DNA of 64,000 nucleotides from Methylobacterium sp. UNC378MF (GCF_900103195.1 NZ_FMWU01000009.1:1-64000), one strand, 5' to 3'. Numbered from the stretch's first letter, positions 50,711-59,982 are shown. The notes: generated from the letters alone by a model not told the origin. Numbers and translations are program-made.

Positions 50711-51100
50711 AATCAAATTTGCCTTGACGCACGTTGACGATACAGAAAGACGCCTCATACCTCCTTTATCGCAAACAGACGGAACTCGCAAAACGGAGCA
50801 TTTATTGTCGGCACGACCAAAAGTTGAAGATAAATGCAGGGTGCGCACGCTGGGAAAATTGTATAGACCTGTTCCAAAATTTGTCACTTAGGAAATATAT
50901 ACGCTCGAAATTTATATCAATCGACCAGTGACGCGCTTTATTCGATAGCCGATCATCGACGGCATCTCGAAGCCTTCAGCATCGGCGATGGGACCGGCGC
51001 ATTGGCCGCGGCCGGAGAGCGGATCGGGTCCGCCCAACGGGTTCAAGCCGGCTTGGCAGGGACGTGTCGGATCGCCGGTCCGAACAGGCCCGGAGCGCTT
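50711..51100. other. 390-nt AT-richer intergenic region between the glycosyltransferase and the retropepsin-like gene
   Basis: The first 230 nt are the most A/T-rich in the window, with runs such as AAATTTATATCAATCG and GGAAATATATACG near 50900. Beyond about 50950 composition returns to normal. A 65-codon frame from a TTG at 50734 is open by chance and has no recognisable homology. I see no gene, IS remnant or repeat here. It probably holds the promoter of the glycosyltransferase gene and the edge of the transferred segment. Confidence 0.5.
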
Positions 51101-51607
51101 TCAGCCCCGCAGCGTCATCGTCCCGCCGCTGACGCTGAAATCGCGCAGGCGCTTCAGGAACGACATGCCGAGCAGGCTTGTTGCCAGGCGTCCCCGCGGG
51201 ATTACCACGGCCTCGACATCACGCACGGTGATCGATCCGACCTGCATCACGGCGATCCGGATCGGTGCAACCTGTACGGTCCCGTTTGCGGTGTTCCACA
51301 CGCGTGTGAAGTCGCCGGGCGCGAGCCGGATCCCGATCCGCTCGGCATCTTCCTCCGAGAACGCGCAGGAACTCGCGCCGGTATCGACCATCATCGGCAG
51401 GGTGCGGCCGTCCATCAGGGCATTGACGAAGAAGTGGCCGTTGCGGCCGGACTGAAGTGCGACGCCCGCCACGGCACCGTCGACGACCGGAACCGACGCC
51501 GCGGGCAGGACGGGCGGCTCCGTCACCGGATGCGCCCGCTCCCGCAACTTCTGGAACGCCGTGGCAGACAGGAAGCCGATCGTGCAGACGACCACGAATG
51601 TGCGCAC
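51101..51607 (-). CDS. Retropepsin-like aspartic protease (TIGR02281-type)
   Basis: This is a 168-residue membrane-anchored aspartyl protease. An N-terminal helix (about 2-16, RTFVVVCTIGFLSATAF) precedes a retropepsin fold with the catalytic Asp75 in MMVDTGASSCAFS, then FLKRLRDFSVSGGTMTLRG at the end. The single DTG site means it works as a dimer. The family is common in alphaproteobacteria and its substrates are unknown. The start is a GTG at 51607, chosen because GGAG lies eight bases upstream; the longer frame to 51697 is less likely. Confidence 0.87.
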   Translation of the reverse strand: MRTFVVVCTIGFLSATAFQKLRERAHPVTEPPVLPAASVPVVDGAVAGVALQSGRNGHFFVNALMDGRTLPMMVDTGASSCAFSEEDAERIGIRLAPGDFTRVWNTANGTVQVAPIRIAVMQVGSITVRDVEAVVIPRGRLATSLLGMSFLKRLRDFSVSGGTMTLRG

Positions 51608-51806
51608 GGGTCCCACTCCGCCCGAAGGATCGTACCTGCTTTGACCGGGGATCTGTGAAGGGTCGGTGCTGCCTGCGGCTTCACTCTGCCGCGTCAATCG
51701 GATTTCGCGCGGCTTGGTATCCGAGCGGTGACTGCGACCGGCGAATGTCCGGCCTGCGGGGGCCGTCGGCCAGCATCGGGGTTGACCGGTGCAGCCCGGA
51801 CGACCA

Positions 51807-51927
51807 AATCTCCTCTCGTTCCAGGGAGATCCCCGGCAAGGGGCTGAGAAACCGCTGGCACGTCCGTCAGGACCTGCGGCGCGGAAATCCTTCGAACCTG
51901 ATCCGGCTCATACCGGCGTAGGGATTG
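51807..51927 (+). promoter_or_regulatory. TPP riboswitch (THI element) upstream of thiO
   Basis: The diagnostic elements are present in order: GGGGCTGAGA (51839-51848) and TTCGAACCTGATCCGGCTCA (51891-51910), then TACCGGCGTAGGGATT. The P1 stem is AATCTC (51807) with GGGATT (51921). P3 is CCCC-GGCAA-GGGG. A 36-nt insert lies between CTGAGA and the second half, as the variable P3a helix. It should lower thiOSGE expression when thiamine diphosphate is plentiful, probably by hiding the ribosome site, 80 nt before the thiO start. Confidence 0.95.
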
Positions 51928-52006
51928 GACCGCGGCCGCCCGAAAGGCAGGCCACAGCTTCTCACAGAAGCACACGGCCCGCTCCCCGCGACGTCAATCC
52001 GCGGAG

Positions 52007-53230
52007 ATGCTTGTGCCCCTCGACAGACCTGCCTCACCGATTGGCCGCCGCCGCAACCCCGAGGGCGTCGTCGCGCCCGCCGTTCTGCCGGCGCGGACCG
52101 ACGTCGCCGTCATCGGCGGCGGTCTGATCGGTCTGTCGATCGCATGGCGGCTCGCCCGGGCGGGCCGCGCCGTGACCGTTCTGGAGCGGGACACGATCGG
52201 GGCGGGCGCGAGCCTCGCGGCCACCGGCATGCTGGCCCCGGCCGCCGAATACGAGCCGGGCTCGGACCCGCTGCTGCCCCTCGCCCTCGAATCGCTCCGT
52301 CTCTGGCCTGAATACCGCCATGCACTGGAGGCTGAATCCGGCCGGTCCATCGACTATCGTCCCGATGGCACTCTGGTGCTGGCGGTCGGCCGCGACGAGG
52401 TCGAGCGCCTCCGCTTCCGCTACGATCTGCAGCGTCGGTCGGGTCTCGAGGCCACTTGGCTGCCGGGCAGCGAGGTCCGGCGTCTAGAGCCCGGCCTGCG
52501 CCCCTCCGTCACCGCCGGGATCCACTGCCCGCTCGACCATCAGGTCGATCCCCGTCTGGTCATGGACGCCCTCGCGGCGGCCTGCCGTGGGGCCGGAGTC
52601 GCAATGGCCGAGCGGACAGCCGTCACCGCCCTCGACTGGTCCGGTGGCCGCGTGACCGGCATCCGCGCCGGCGATCGCGTCGTGACAGCCGAAACCGTCA
52701 TCCTGGCCACTGGCGCCTGGAGCGGGGAGAGCGGCCTGCTGCCTGACGCGCTCGCCCTGCCAGTCCGGCCGCTGAAGGGCCAGTCCGTGGCGCTGCGCAC
52801 GACCGCCCGTACCGGCACGCTTGCCCGGATGGTCTGGACCGAGCAGGTCCATATGGCGCCGAAGAGCGACGGCCAGCTCATCGTCGGCGCGACCGTGGAG
52901 GATTGCGGCTTCCGGCCAGGTGTCACCGCGGGCGGGCTTTACGCCCTGCTGGAGGGTGCACGCAGGGTCCTGCCCGGTATCGAGGAGATGGAGGTCGAGT
53001 CCGTATGGAGCGGCTACCGCCCGACTTCGGACGACGACGCGCCGATCCTTGACGAACTCGCCCCGGGTCTCGTCGCCGCGACCGGCCACCACCGCAACGG
53101 CTACCTGCTCGCCCCCGTCACCGCCCAGGCCGTCGCCGAACTGGTGTTGCACGGCGCGCTGCCGGACGTCGCCCGTCCCTTCACGCGCGCACGTTTTGGC
53201 CAGCCGGAAGTCGTGAGGGCCTCGGCATGA
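52007..53230 (+). CDS. thiO: Glycine oxidase ThiO
   Basis: This is an FAD enzyme that oxidises glycine to iminoglycine (dehydroglycine) for the thiamine thiazole ring. The 407-residue product has FAD-binding [20 protein letters not shown] at about 33-52, [20 protein letters not shown], a DAO-family C-terminal region with [19 protein letters not shown] and the flavin-contacting [16 protein letters not shown]. It is the first gene after the TPP riboswitch and overlaps thiS by four bases. The absence of a thiC gene between the riboswitch and thiO is usual in some alphaproteobacteria. Confidence 0.94.
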   Translation: MLVPLDRPASPIGRRRNPEGVVAPAVLPARTDVAVIGGGLIGLSIAWRLARAGRAVTVLERDTIGAGASLAATGMLAPAAEYEPGSDPLLPLALESLRLWPEYRHALEAESGRSIDYRPDGTLVLAVGRDEVERLRFRYDLQRRSGLEATWLPGSEVRRLEPGLRPSVTAGIHCPLDHQVDPRLVMDALAAACRGAGVAMAERTAVTALDWSGGRVTGIRAGDRVVTAETVILATGAWSGESGLLPDALALPVRPLKGQSVALRTTARTGTLARMVWTEQVHMAPKSDGQLIVGATVEDCGFRPGVTAGGLYALLEGARRVLPGIEEMEVESVWSGYRPTSDDDAPILDELAPGLVAATGHHRNGYLLAPVTAQAVAELVLHGALPDVARPFTRARFGQPEVVRASA

Positions 53231-53439
53231 AACTCGTCATCAACGGGGAGCCGCGGGACTGCGCGGCCGAGACGGTGGAGACCGTGTTCCGTCTCGAGGC
53301 GGAGGAGAGCGGGATCGAGAGCCCGCAGGGCGTCGCCATCGCGCTGAACGGCCGCGTGCTGCGCCGCCGCGACTGGGGCGAGACCCCGGTCGCGGAGGGC
53401 GACCGCATCGAGATCGTCCGCGCCATGCAGGGAGGTTGA
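53227..53439 (+). CDS. thiS: Sulfur carrier protein ThiS
   Basis: This is a 70-residue ubiquitin-fold protein that carries sulfur as a C-terminal thiocarboxylate. It ends RAMQGG, the required Gly-Gly. The N terminus is [12 protein letters not shown]. Its ATG overlaps the thiO stop as ATGA. It gives sulfur to ThiG for thiazole synthesis. Length and terminus are exactly those of the family. Confidence 0.95.
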   Translation: MKLVINGEPRDCAAETVETVFRLEAEESGIESPQGVAIALNGRVLRRRDWGETPVAEGDRIEIVRAMQGG

Positions 53440-53441
53440 GC

Positions 53442-54245
53442 ATGGACCAGAGCCTTACGCCGCTGCGCCCCGAGAGCGAGGATGACAGCCTGGCCATCGC
53501 CGGGGTGCGCCTGTCGTCCCGGCTGTTCATCGGCACGGCCGGCTACCCGACGCAGGCGATCATGCGCGACGCCGTCCAGGCGAGCGGCGCCGAGGTCGTC
53601 ACCGCCTCGATCCGCCGGGTCTCGCTCCAGGGACACGGTTCGGACACGGTCAAGATCCTGAAGGGCAAGCGCTTCCTGCCGAACACCGCCGGCTGCGAGA
53701 CAGCCCGCGACGCGATCATGACCGCCGAGCTGGCACGGGAAGCCCTCGACACCAACTGGATCAAGGTCGAGGTGATCGGCGACCGGGAGACGCTCTATCC
53801 GGACGTCACCGAACTGATGGAGGCCTGCCGCCACCTCGTGGATGACGGCTTCGTGGTGCTGCCCTATTGCAACGACGACCCGATCATCTGCCAGCGCCTG
53901 GAGGATCTCGGCTGCGCCGCCGTGATGCCCATGGGCTCGCTGATCGGCTCGGGCATGGGCGTCGCCAACCCCGCCAATCTCGAGCTGATCTGCCGGCGCG
54001 CGAAGGTGCCCGTGGTGGTGGATGCCGGGATCGGCACTGCGTCCGATGCGGTGATCGCCATGGAACTCGGCGCCTCCGCCTGCCTGATCAACACCGCAAT
54101 CGCCAAGGCCGACGATCCGGTGCGGATGGCCCGCGCCATGGGCCGGGCCGTGGAGGCCGGGCGCGATGCCTATCTCGCCGGGCGGATCCCCCGCCGCGGC
54201 CGTGCTGAGCCGTCGAGCCCGCAGCTCGGCCTCGTCGGCTCGTGA
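53442..54245 (+). CDS. thiG: Thiazole synthase
   Basis: It builds the thiazole phosphate from DXP, iminoglycine and ThiS thiocarboxylate. The 267-residue product has the catalytic Lys in [25 protein letters not shown], the barrel segment [32 protein letters not shown] and the phosphate-binding [20 protein letters not shown]. The ATG at 53442 is preceded by GGAGG at 53431-53435; a TTG six bases earlier is less likely. It lies between thiS and thiE. Confidence 0.95.
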   Translation: MDQSLTPLRPESEDDSLAIAGVRLSSRLFIGTAGYPTQAIMRDAVQASGAEVVTASIRRVSLQGHGSDTVKILKGKRFLPNTAGCETARDAIMTAELAREALDTNWIKVEVIGDRETLYPDVTELMEACRHLVDDGFVVLPYCNDDPIICQRLEDLGCAAVMPMGSLIGSGMGVANPANLELICRRAKVPVVVDAGIGTASDAVIAMELGASACLINTAIAKADDPVRMARAMGRAVEAGRDAYLAGRIPRRGRAEPSSPQLGLVGS

Positions 54246-54898
54246 GGGTGCTGCCGTCGCCGCTGCTGGCGGTGACGGACCGGCACGGCCACACGCGGCC
54301 GCTTGCCGAGACTGTGCAGGCGGTCTTGGACGGCGGCGGGCGCTGGATCTGGTTCCGCGACAGGGATCTTGAGGCGGATGCCCGCCTGCGCCTCGGCGCG
54401 CGCGTGGCCGAATGCGTGCAAGCCGCGAACGCCGTCCTGACTGTCGGAGGCGATGTCGCGCTGGCGCGCGCCCTCGGTGCCGACGGCGTGCATCTCGGCG
54501 GTCGCTCGGGATCGGAGGCGATCGCGGCAGCGCGGGCCGTTTTGGGCGGGGCTGCGCTGATCGGCGTTTCCGCGCACACGCCGCAGGAGGTCGCGACTGC
54601 CGCGCAAGCCGGCGCCGACTACGTGACCCTCAGCCCGATCTACGCGACCGCGAGCAAGCCCGGCTACGGACCGGCGCTGGGCCTGACGGGACTCGCCGAC
54701 AGCCTCGGCGCCGGCCTGCCCGTGGTAGCGCTCGGCGGTCTCGGTCCGGAGGCGGTCAGGTCCTGCCGCGCGGCAGGGGCGGCGGGTATCGCCATCATGG
54801 GCGGCCTGATGCGAGCCGCGGATCCGGCCGACGCGACACGGACGCTCTTGGAGGCCTGGAGCGCGGCGGAGACTTCAGCGGCGCGGACGGCCACCTGA
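54242..54898 (+). CDS. thiE: Thiamine-phosphate synthase
   Basis: It joins the pyrimidine pyrophosphate and thiazole phosphate to give thiamine phosphate. The 218-residue product has [10 protein letters not shown] near the N terminus, [14 protein letters not shown] for substrate binding, [47 protein letters not shown] and a C-terminal [18 protein letters not shown]. Its GTG overlaps the thiG stop as GTGA. In many enzymes the segment is RxKD; here the order is RDRD, so a variant. It ends the operon just before the second repeat element. Confidence 0.92.
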   Translation: MRVLPSPLLAVTDRHGHTRPLAETVQAVLDGGGRWIWFRDRDLEADARLRLGARVAECVQAANAVLTVGGDVALARALGADGVHLGGRSGSEAIAAARAVLGGAALIGVSAHTPQEVATAAQAGADYVTLSPIYATASKPGYGPALGLTGLADSLGAGLPVVALGGLGPEAVRSCRAAGAAGIAIMGGLMRAADPADATRTLLEAWSAAETSAARTAT

Positions 54899-54929
54899 CC
54901 GTCTCCGTCGCCACGTGAAGAAACAGATG

Positions 54930-55023
54930 CCGTCTTTGCGAGCATAGCGAAGCAACCCAGGGACGCGCCACGTCCGGCGATGACGCGCCATCCGGGATCG
55001 CTTCGTTCCATGCGCAAGGACGG
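54930..55023. repeat. 94-bp inverted-repeat element, copy 2
   Basis: The left arm (54930-54962) begins CCGTCTTTGCG and ends ACCCAGGG; the right arm (54991-55023) matches its reverse complement at about two thirds of positions, with CGAAGC and CCGTC conserved. The centre is exactly 28 nt, as in copy 1. The left arm agrees with the right arm of copy 1 (reverse complement) at 26 of 33 positions. It lies between convergent thiE and the Anbu gene, and could also serve as a terminator. Confidence 0.75.
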
Positions 55024-55040
55024 CCGATAATGCGGCTGCT

Positions 55041-55793
55041 CTAGGAGCTGGAAGGCCCGTAAGGCGGCCGCGGAATCGCCCGGTGGGCCGCCCGCAACGC
55101 TGCCGACCAGCGTTCGCGCAGATCGTGAAAATAGCCCTCGCCGGCCTCGATCCGGTGGTTCACCTCCAGCGTCAGCGCGTTCCGGCGCGCCAGGGCGATG
55201 TCGATCGGGAGGCCGACCCCGAGATTCGACCGCATGGTCGAATCCATCGAGACGAGGCTGACCTTCAGGGCATCGTACAGCTCGGTCGTATACTTCACCG
55301 CCCGGTCGAGGATCGGCTTGCCGTATTTATGCTCGCCGATCTGGAGGAACGGCGCGTCGGTGCTGCACTCGATGAAGTTGCCGGCCGAGTAGATCAGGTA
55401 GAGCCGCATCTCGCCGTTTCCGATCTGGCCGCCGAACAGCAGCGAGATCGAGAACCGGATATTGGCGGCCTCGAACCCATCCTTCTCGATCGATCGCACC
55501 CGCCGGATCGCCCGGCCGATGAGCTGCGCCGCCTGGAACATGGTCGGCGCCTCGACGAGCTTCTGCGGCGGCTCGCCGTCCTCCTCGCCGGGCACGCCCT
55601 CCTGGAGCAGGCTGAGCACCGACTGGGTGATCGAGAGATTGCCCGCGGAGGCGAGCATCATCACCCGCTCGCCCGGCACGTTGAAATGGTGGAGCTTGCG
55701 ATAGGTCGAGATGTCGTCGAGCCCCGCATTGGTGCGGGTATCGGCGACCATGACCAGCCCTTCCTCGACTAGGACACCGACGCAGTAGGTCAT
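55041..55793 (-). CDS. anbu: Proteasome-like peptidase, Anbu family
   Basis: This is a predicted N-terminal-nucleophile peptidase related to the proteasome beta subunit (COG3484). The 250-residue product begins MTYCVGVLVEEGLVMVADTR; after Met removal Thr1 would be the nucleophile, with Asp17 (ADTRTNAG) and Lys32 (STYRKL) matching the proteasome triad. Known Anbu proteins form ring- or helix-like assemblies. It is last in an operon with an ATP-grasp enzyme, an alpha-E protein and a transglutaminase-like protein, which suggests processing of a peptide product. The ATG at 55793 is forced by the Thr position. Substrate is unknown. Confidence 0.9.
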   Translation of the reverse strand: MTYCVGVLVEEGLVMVADTRTNAGLDDISTYRKLHHFNVPGERVMMLASAGNLSITQSVLSLLQEGVPGEEDGEPPQKLVEAPTMFQAAQLIGRAIRRVRSIEKDGFEAANIRFSISLLFGGQIGNGEMRLYLIYSAGNFIECSTDAPFLQIGEHKYGKPILDRAVKYTTELYDALKVSLVSMDSTMRSNLGVGLPIDIALARRNALTLEVNHRIEAGEGYFHDLRERWSAALRAAHRAIPRPPYGPSSS

Positions 55794-55837
55794 CGTCTTC
55801 GGGCCCTCGTGCGGTCGGCGGACCGATGTCTGAACGA

Positions 55838-56665
55838 TCAGGATTGAGCGGAAGCCCTGCCTTGCTCGACCCGAAGCTTCACGTCCAGTGTCTCGGTACC
55901 ACCCCCGGTGCGGCTGCCGCGGATCGGCGCCGCACCGAGGTAGTCCAGACCCGTGGCAACACGGATGTAATTGTCCGCCGGACTGACGTCGTAGCACGGG
56001 TCGAAGGCCACCCAGCCGAGAACCGGGACCAGGGCCTCGACCCAGCCGTGGGGCGCCTCGACATCCGCCTGCCCGTCATCCCGCGCCCGGTAGCCGGCCA
56101 CGTAGCGGACCGGGATGCCGATGTGGCGCGCGGCGGCGATGAAGACGTGGGCGAGATCCTGGCAGACGCCGCGCCCGGCCGCGAAAGCCTTGCCGGCCGG
56201 GACGGCACTGGTGGCGGGACCGGGCTCGTAGGCGACGGCGTTCTGGACCGCACCCATCAGCCGGTGAAGCAGGGCCAGGACAGCACCGTCTCCTTCCGTG
56301 GCGACGCGCTCGGCGAAGGCTTGCAGCTCCGGGCTCGCCGCGCACAGGTCCGTGTCGCGCAGGTAGAACTGATCCGGCAGTCGCTCCACCGTGCCGCGGA
56401 CGATGCCGTTCGTGTCGTCGGTATCGACCTCGCCGGTGACCCGGATGGTCAACGCGTCGGCCGGTTCGTCCGGGGTGAACCAGTGGACGACGTTGCCGAA
56501 CCCGTCCTCGCGGGCGGTCAGGCGCCCGTCGACGGTGGTGTCGATCCGCCACGTGCGGACGTACTGCCCATCATGATCGCGCGGCGTCAGGCGCAGGACC
56601 TGCACCAGCCCGCGGGCCGGCTGCTCGTAGGTGTAGATGGTCTCGTGAACCACGCGGATGCGCAT
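55838..56665 (-). CDS. Transglutaminase-like peptidase of the Anbu operon
   Basis: This is a 275-residue papain-fold enzyme with a bacterial transglutaminase N-terminal domain (about 1-85, MRIRVVHETIYTYEQPARG) and a catalytic domain. The triad is Cys168 (GRGVCQDLAHVFI), His206 (APHGWVEA) and Asp222 (VAFDPCYD). Such bacterial members are often peptidases rather than cross-linkers. It lies 21 nt after the alpha-E gene and 44 nt before the Anbu gene. It may hydrolyse or transfer the peptide made by the ATP-grasp enzyme; this is inference from context. No signal peptide. Confidence 0.88.
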   Translation of the reverse strand: MRIRVVHETIYTYEQPARGLVQVLRLTPRDHDGQYVRTWRIDTTVDGRLTAREDGFGNVVHWFTPDEPADALTIRVTGEVDTDDTNGIVRGTVERLPDQFYLRDTDLCAASPELQAFAERVATEGDGAVLALLHRLMGAVQNAVAYEPGPATSAVPAGKAFAAGRGVCQDLAHVFIAAARHIGIPVRYVAGYRARDDGQADVEAPHGWVEALVPVLGWVAFDPCYDVSPADNYIRVATGLDYLGAAPIRGSRTGGGTETLDVKLRVEQGRASAQS

Positions 56666-56686
56666 GCGCTGTCCCGTCCGTCTCGT

Positions 56687-57634
56687 TCAGCCGACCAGAT
56701 ACTGCTTGGCGATCGCTTCGCCTACGCTGTTGTTCTCGGCAATGAACGCCTCCACGAACTCGTGCAGCCCCCCGGCGAATACCCGGTTGATGTCCTCGCC
56801 GTCGAGCTTCGCGAGCATGTTGCCGGCGAGCCGCTGGCTCGGACCCCGGCGGCCGTACGCGTCGGCGATCAGGTCGAGATACTCGACGATGACGCCGTAG
56901 CAGTTCGCGAAGGACCGCGGCATCTGCTTGTTGAGCATCAGGAGGTCGGCCACCAGCACCGGCTTGATGCTCTCCCGGTAGACCCAGTGATAGGCGTTGA
57001 ACGCCGACACTTCGCGCAGGATCGTGGTCCACTGGAAGTAGTCAAGGCTGCCGCCCACCGTCTCGTCGTGCGGCAGCAGGATCTGGTACTTCACGTCGAG
57101 GATGCGGGCGGTGTTGTCGGCGCGCTCGATCGCGGTGCCGAGCCGAGTGAACCAGAAGGCGTCATTGCGCAGCATCGTCCGGAAGGCCGAGCCGTCGAAG
57201 GTCAGCGAGACGGTCTTCACCCAGTCGAGGAAACGGCCGAACTCGTCGCGGTTGAGGTCCTTGCCAGCATAGTTGCGCAGCTCCAGCCACGCGCCGTTGA
57301 TCGCGTCCCACATCTCGGTGGTGAGGGCGGTGCGCACCGAGCGGGCGTTCTCGCGGGCCGCCTCGATGCAGGAGCGGATCGAGGACGGGTTGTGCGGGCT
57401 GAAGGCCAGGAAGTCGCAGACCGTGTCGGCGTTCACCGCGCTGTAATGGGTCTTGAAGGCGTCCGGATCGCCGGCCGAGGCGAGGGCCGACTCCCACTCG
57501 TTGCCGCCGCCGCCGCCGTAGCTCGTCGGCAGCGAGGCGAAGCGGTGCGCCGCGTCGAGGATGCGGGCGACGAAGTCGGCCCGCTCGACGTAGCGCGAGA
57601 GCCAGAAGAGGTTGTCGGCAGTCCTGGAGAGCAT
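56687..57634 (-). CDS. Alpha-E domain protein (COG2307)
   Basis: This is a 315-residue all-helical protein beginning MLSRTADNLFWLSRYVERAD. ERADNTARILDVKYQ later on repeats the N-terminal ERAD-x-x-ARILD pattern, giving two related halves. The conserved Glu and Arg of these motifs suggest a binding or active site, but no activity is established. It is always found next to the circularly permuted ATP-grasp protein and sometimes fused to it, so it is a partner in the same reaction. It follows that gene by 65 nt and precedes the transglutaminase gene by 21 nt. Confidence 0.9.
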   Translation of the reverse strand: MLSRTADNLFWLSRYVERADFVARILDAAHRFASLPTSYGGGGGNEWESALASAGDPDAFKTHYSAVNADTVCDFLAFSPHNPSSIRSCIEAARENARSVRTALTTEMWDAINGAWLELRNYAGKDLNRDEFGRFLDWVKTVSLTFDGSAFRTMLRNDAFWFTRLGTAIERADNTARILDVKYQILLPHDETVGGSLDYFQWTTILREVSAFNAYHWVYRESIKPVLVADLLMLNKQMPRSFANCYGVIVEYLDLIADAYGRRGPSQRLAGNMLAKLDGEDINRVFAGGLHEFVEAFIAENNSVGEAIAKQYLVG

Positions 57635-57699
57635 CGGTCTTCAGCCAAGTCGTGCGGACCACGATGTCCGCGCCTCGGAACGTCCGGACGTTGTGGACC

Positions 57700-59133
57700 T
57701 CAGGCGTCGAGCACCCAGGTGTCCTTCGTGCCACCGCCCTGGCTGGAATTGACCACCAGGGAGCCCTCCTTCAGCGCCACCCGGGTCAGGCCGCCCGGCA
57801 CGATGCGGATCTGGTCGGCGCCGCACAGCACGAAGGGCCGCAGGTCGACGTGGCGCGGTGCGACTCCCGAGGCCACGAAGGTCGGGCAGGTTGAGAGCGA
57901 CAGGGTCGGCTGCGCGATGAACCCGTCCGGTGCGTGCTTGAGCTTCTTGGCGAAGTCGTCGATCTCGCGCTTGCTGGCATGTGGGCCGACCAGCATGCCG
58001 TATCCGCCGGAGCCGTTCACCTCCTTCACCACCAGCTCGGAGAGGTTATCCATCACGTAGGCGAAGGAATCCTTCTCGCGACACCGGTAGGTCGGCACGT
58101 TGTGCAGGATCGGCTCCTCGCCGGTGAAGAACTTCACGATCTCCGGCATGTAGCTGTAGACCGCCTTGTCGTCCGAGATGCCGGTCCCGACCGCGTTGGC
58201 CAAGGTCACGGAGCCGCGCTCGTAGGCATTCATCAGCCCCGGTACGCCGAGGACCGAATCCGGGCGGAAGACGAGGGGATCCAGGAAATCGTCGTCGAGG
58301 CGGCGGTAAATCACGTCGACCCGCCGCGGCCCCTCGGTGGTGCGCATGTAAACCACGTCGTCCTTGGTGAAGAGATCGGACGCTTCCACCAGCTCGACGC
58401 CGAGCTTGTCGGCCAGGAACGAGTGCTCGTAGAACGCCGAATTGTAGCGCCCGGGGGTGAGCAGCACGACGGTCGGGTCCCGCGCCGCCGAGCCCGGTGC
58501 GAGGCTGCGCAGGGTGGCGAGCAGCGCGTCCGGGTAGTTCTCCACCGGCGCAACCCGATGCTTGGAGAACAGGTCCGGGAACAGGCGCAACATCACCTCC
58601 CGGTTCTCCAGCATGTATGAGACGCCGGACGGGATGCGGGCATTGTCTTCCAGCACGAAGAAGTCGTTCTCGCCGGTCCGGACGATGTCGATGCCGGCGA
58701 TGTGGACGTAGAGGTCGTGCGGCACGCGGAAGGAGCGCATCTCCATGCGGTAATGGGCGTTCCGGTAGACGAGGTCGGCCGGGATGATGCCGGCCTTGAT
58801 GCATTCCTGCGCGCCGTAGATGTCCTTCAGGAACAGGTTGATGGCGGTGACCCGCTGCTTCAGCCCGCGTTCCAGGAAGGCCCATTCCGGCTTGGTGATC
58901 ACCCGCGGGATGATGTCGAATGGGATCAGCCGCTCGGTCGACTCGTTGTCGCCGTAGACCGCGAAGGTGATGCCGATCCGGCGGAACAGCAGCTCGGCCT
59001 GGCTGCGGCGGGTGTTGAAATGCTCGGGCGGCGTCGCGTCCAGCCAGGCCTTCAGCTGGCCGTAGGCGTCACGGACGGCAGCCGGATCGGCAGCGCCGAT
59101 CCCGTTCATCTCGTCGAAGGCCGTCACCGCCAT
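57700..59133 (-). CDS. Circularly permuted ATP-grasp enzyme (COG2308)
   Basis: This is a predicted ATP-dependent carboxylate-amine ligase of 477 residues, first gene of the Anbu operon. FVLEDNARIPSGVSYMLENR carries the metal-binding Glu/Asp/Asn; VVLLTPGRYNSAFYEHSFLA, YRRLDDDFLDPLVFRPDS and NAVGTGISDDKAVYSYMP are characteristic of the permuted ATP-grasp fold. VKEVNGSGGYGMLVGPHASK near the C terminus is the glycine-rich ATP loop. Such enzymes are proposed to make short peptides. The ATG at 59133 has GGAGG six bases upstream. Confidence 0.92.
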   Translation of the reverse strand: MAVTAFDEMNGIGAADPAAVRDAYGQLKAWLDATPPEHFNTRRSQAELLFRRIGITFAVYGDNESTERLIPFDIIPRVITKPEWAFLERGLKQRVTAINLFLKDIYGAQECIKAGIIPADLVYRNAHYRMEMRSFRVPHDLYVHIAGIDIVRTGENDFFVLEDNARIPSGVSYMLENREVMLRLFPDLFSKHRVAPVENYPDALLATLRSLAPGSAARDPTVVLLTPGRYNSAFYEHSFLADKLGVELVEASDLFTKDDVVYMRTTEGPRRVDVIYRRLDDDFLDPLVFRPDSVLGVPGLMNAYERGSVTLANAVGTGISDDKAVYSYMPEIVKFFTGEEPILHNVPTYRCREKDSFAYVMDNLSELVVKEVNGSGGYGMLVGPHASKREIDDFAKKLKHAPDGFIAQPTLSLSTCPTFVASGVAPRHVDLRPFVLCGADQIRIVPGGLTRVALKEGSLVVNSSQGGGTKDTWVLDA

Positions 59134-59229
59134 CTCGCTCCTCCCGTGCGCTCCCGCTCTTGAGGCAAGAGGCGCGCCACGCGTTCATGGCTATAGCCAC
59201 GGGCGATAACGCTCAAGGCGGCCGGAGGA

Positions 59230-59976
59230 TCAGATCAGCTTCAAACCTTTCAGGCTGGCATGGCCGTTTCGGCCGAGAATCACGTGGTCGTGCACGACGA
59301 TCTTCAGCGGCGCCAGCACCGTCAAGATTTCGCGGGTCATCGCCACGTCGGCGGCGGAGGGGGCCGGATCGCCGGACGGGTGGTTGTGGGCCAGGATGAT
59401 CGCGGTCGCCGACAGCTCCAGCGCCCGCCGGGCGACCTCACGGGGATAGACCGGCGCGTGATCGACGGTGCCGCGCCCCTGCACCTCGTCGGCGATGAGG
59501 TGGTTGCGCTTGTCGAGGAACAGGACGCGAAATTCCTCGCGCGGGGCGAACGCCATGGTGGCACGCAGGTACTCGTGCAGCGCGCTCCACGAGGCCAGCA
59601 GCGCCCGCTCGCGGATCGCGCCGCGGGCGACGCGCCGGGCTGCGGCCTCGATCACCTTGAGGTCCGATGCAACCCCCGCACTCACGCCCTCCACCTCCAT
59701 GAGCCGTGCCGGCTCGGCGCTCACCACCTCGGCGAAGCTGCCGAACCGAGCGACCAGCGCCTTGGCGAGGGGCTTCACGTCGCGCCGCGGGATCGCCCGG
59801 AACAGGACCAGTTCCAGCAATTCATAATCGGGCAGCGCGTCGGGGCCTGCCGCGGAGAACTTCTCCCGCAGGCGGTCGCGGTGGCCGTGATAATGCGGCG
59901 TCTCCTTCTCGACCGAGGACGAAACGGCGCTGTCGGCGAACAGCCCCGCCTCGCCGTCGTCCGGCGCCCCCGTCAC
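59230..59976 (-). CDS. radC: RadC family JAMM-domain protein
   Basis: This is a 248-residue protein with an N-terminal helix-hairpin-helix-like part (about 48-110, [20 protein letters not shown] and [14 protein letters not shown]) and a C-terminal JAB1/MPN-type metalloprotease-like domain. The JAMM ligands are His197, His199 and Asp210 in [16 protein letters not shown]. Its old link with recombination repair is doubtful; the biochemical function is unknown. It starts six bases after the map stop, a very common order in alphaproteobacteria. Confidence 0.94.
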   Translation of the reverse strand: MTGAPDDGEAGLFADSAVSSSVEKETPHYHGHRDRLREKFSAAGPDALPDYELLELVLFRAIPRRDVKPLAKALVARFGSFAEVVSAEPARLMEVEGVSAGVASDLKVIEAAARRVARGAIRERALLASWSALHEYLRATMAFAPREEFRVLFLDKRNHLIADEVQGRGTVDHAPVYPREVARRALELSATAIILAHNHPSGDPAPSAADVAMTREILTVLAPLKIVVHDHVILGRNGHASLKGLKLI

Positions 59977-59982
59977 GGCCGC

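Noticed and set aside
50734-50931. A 65-codon frame from TTG in the AT-rich gap
   Set aside because: No ribosome site, no recognisable homology and an AT-rich context in which it need not be coding.
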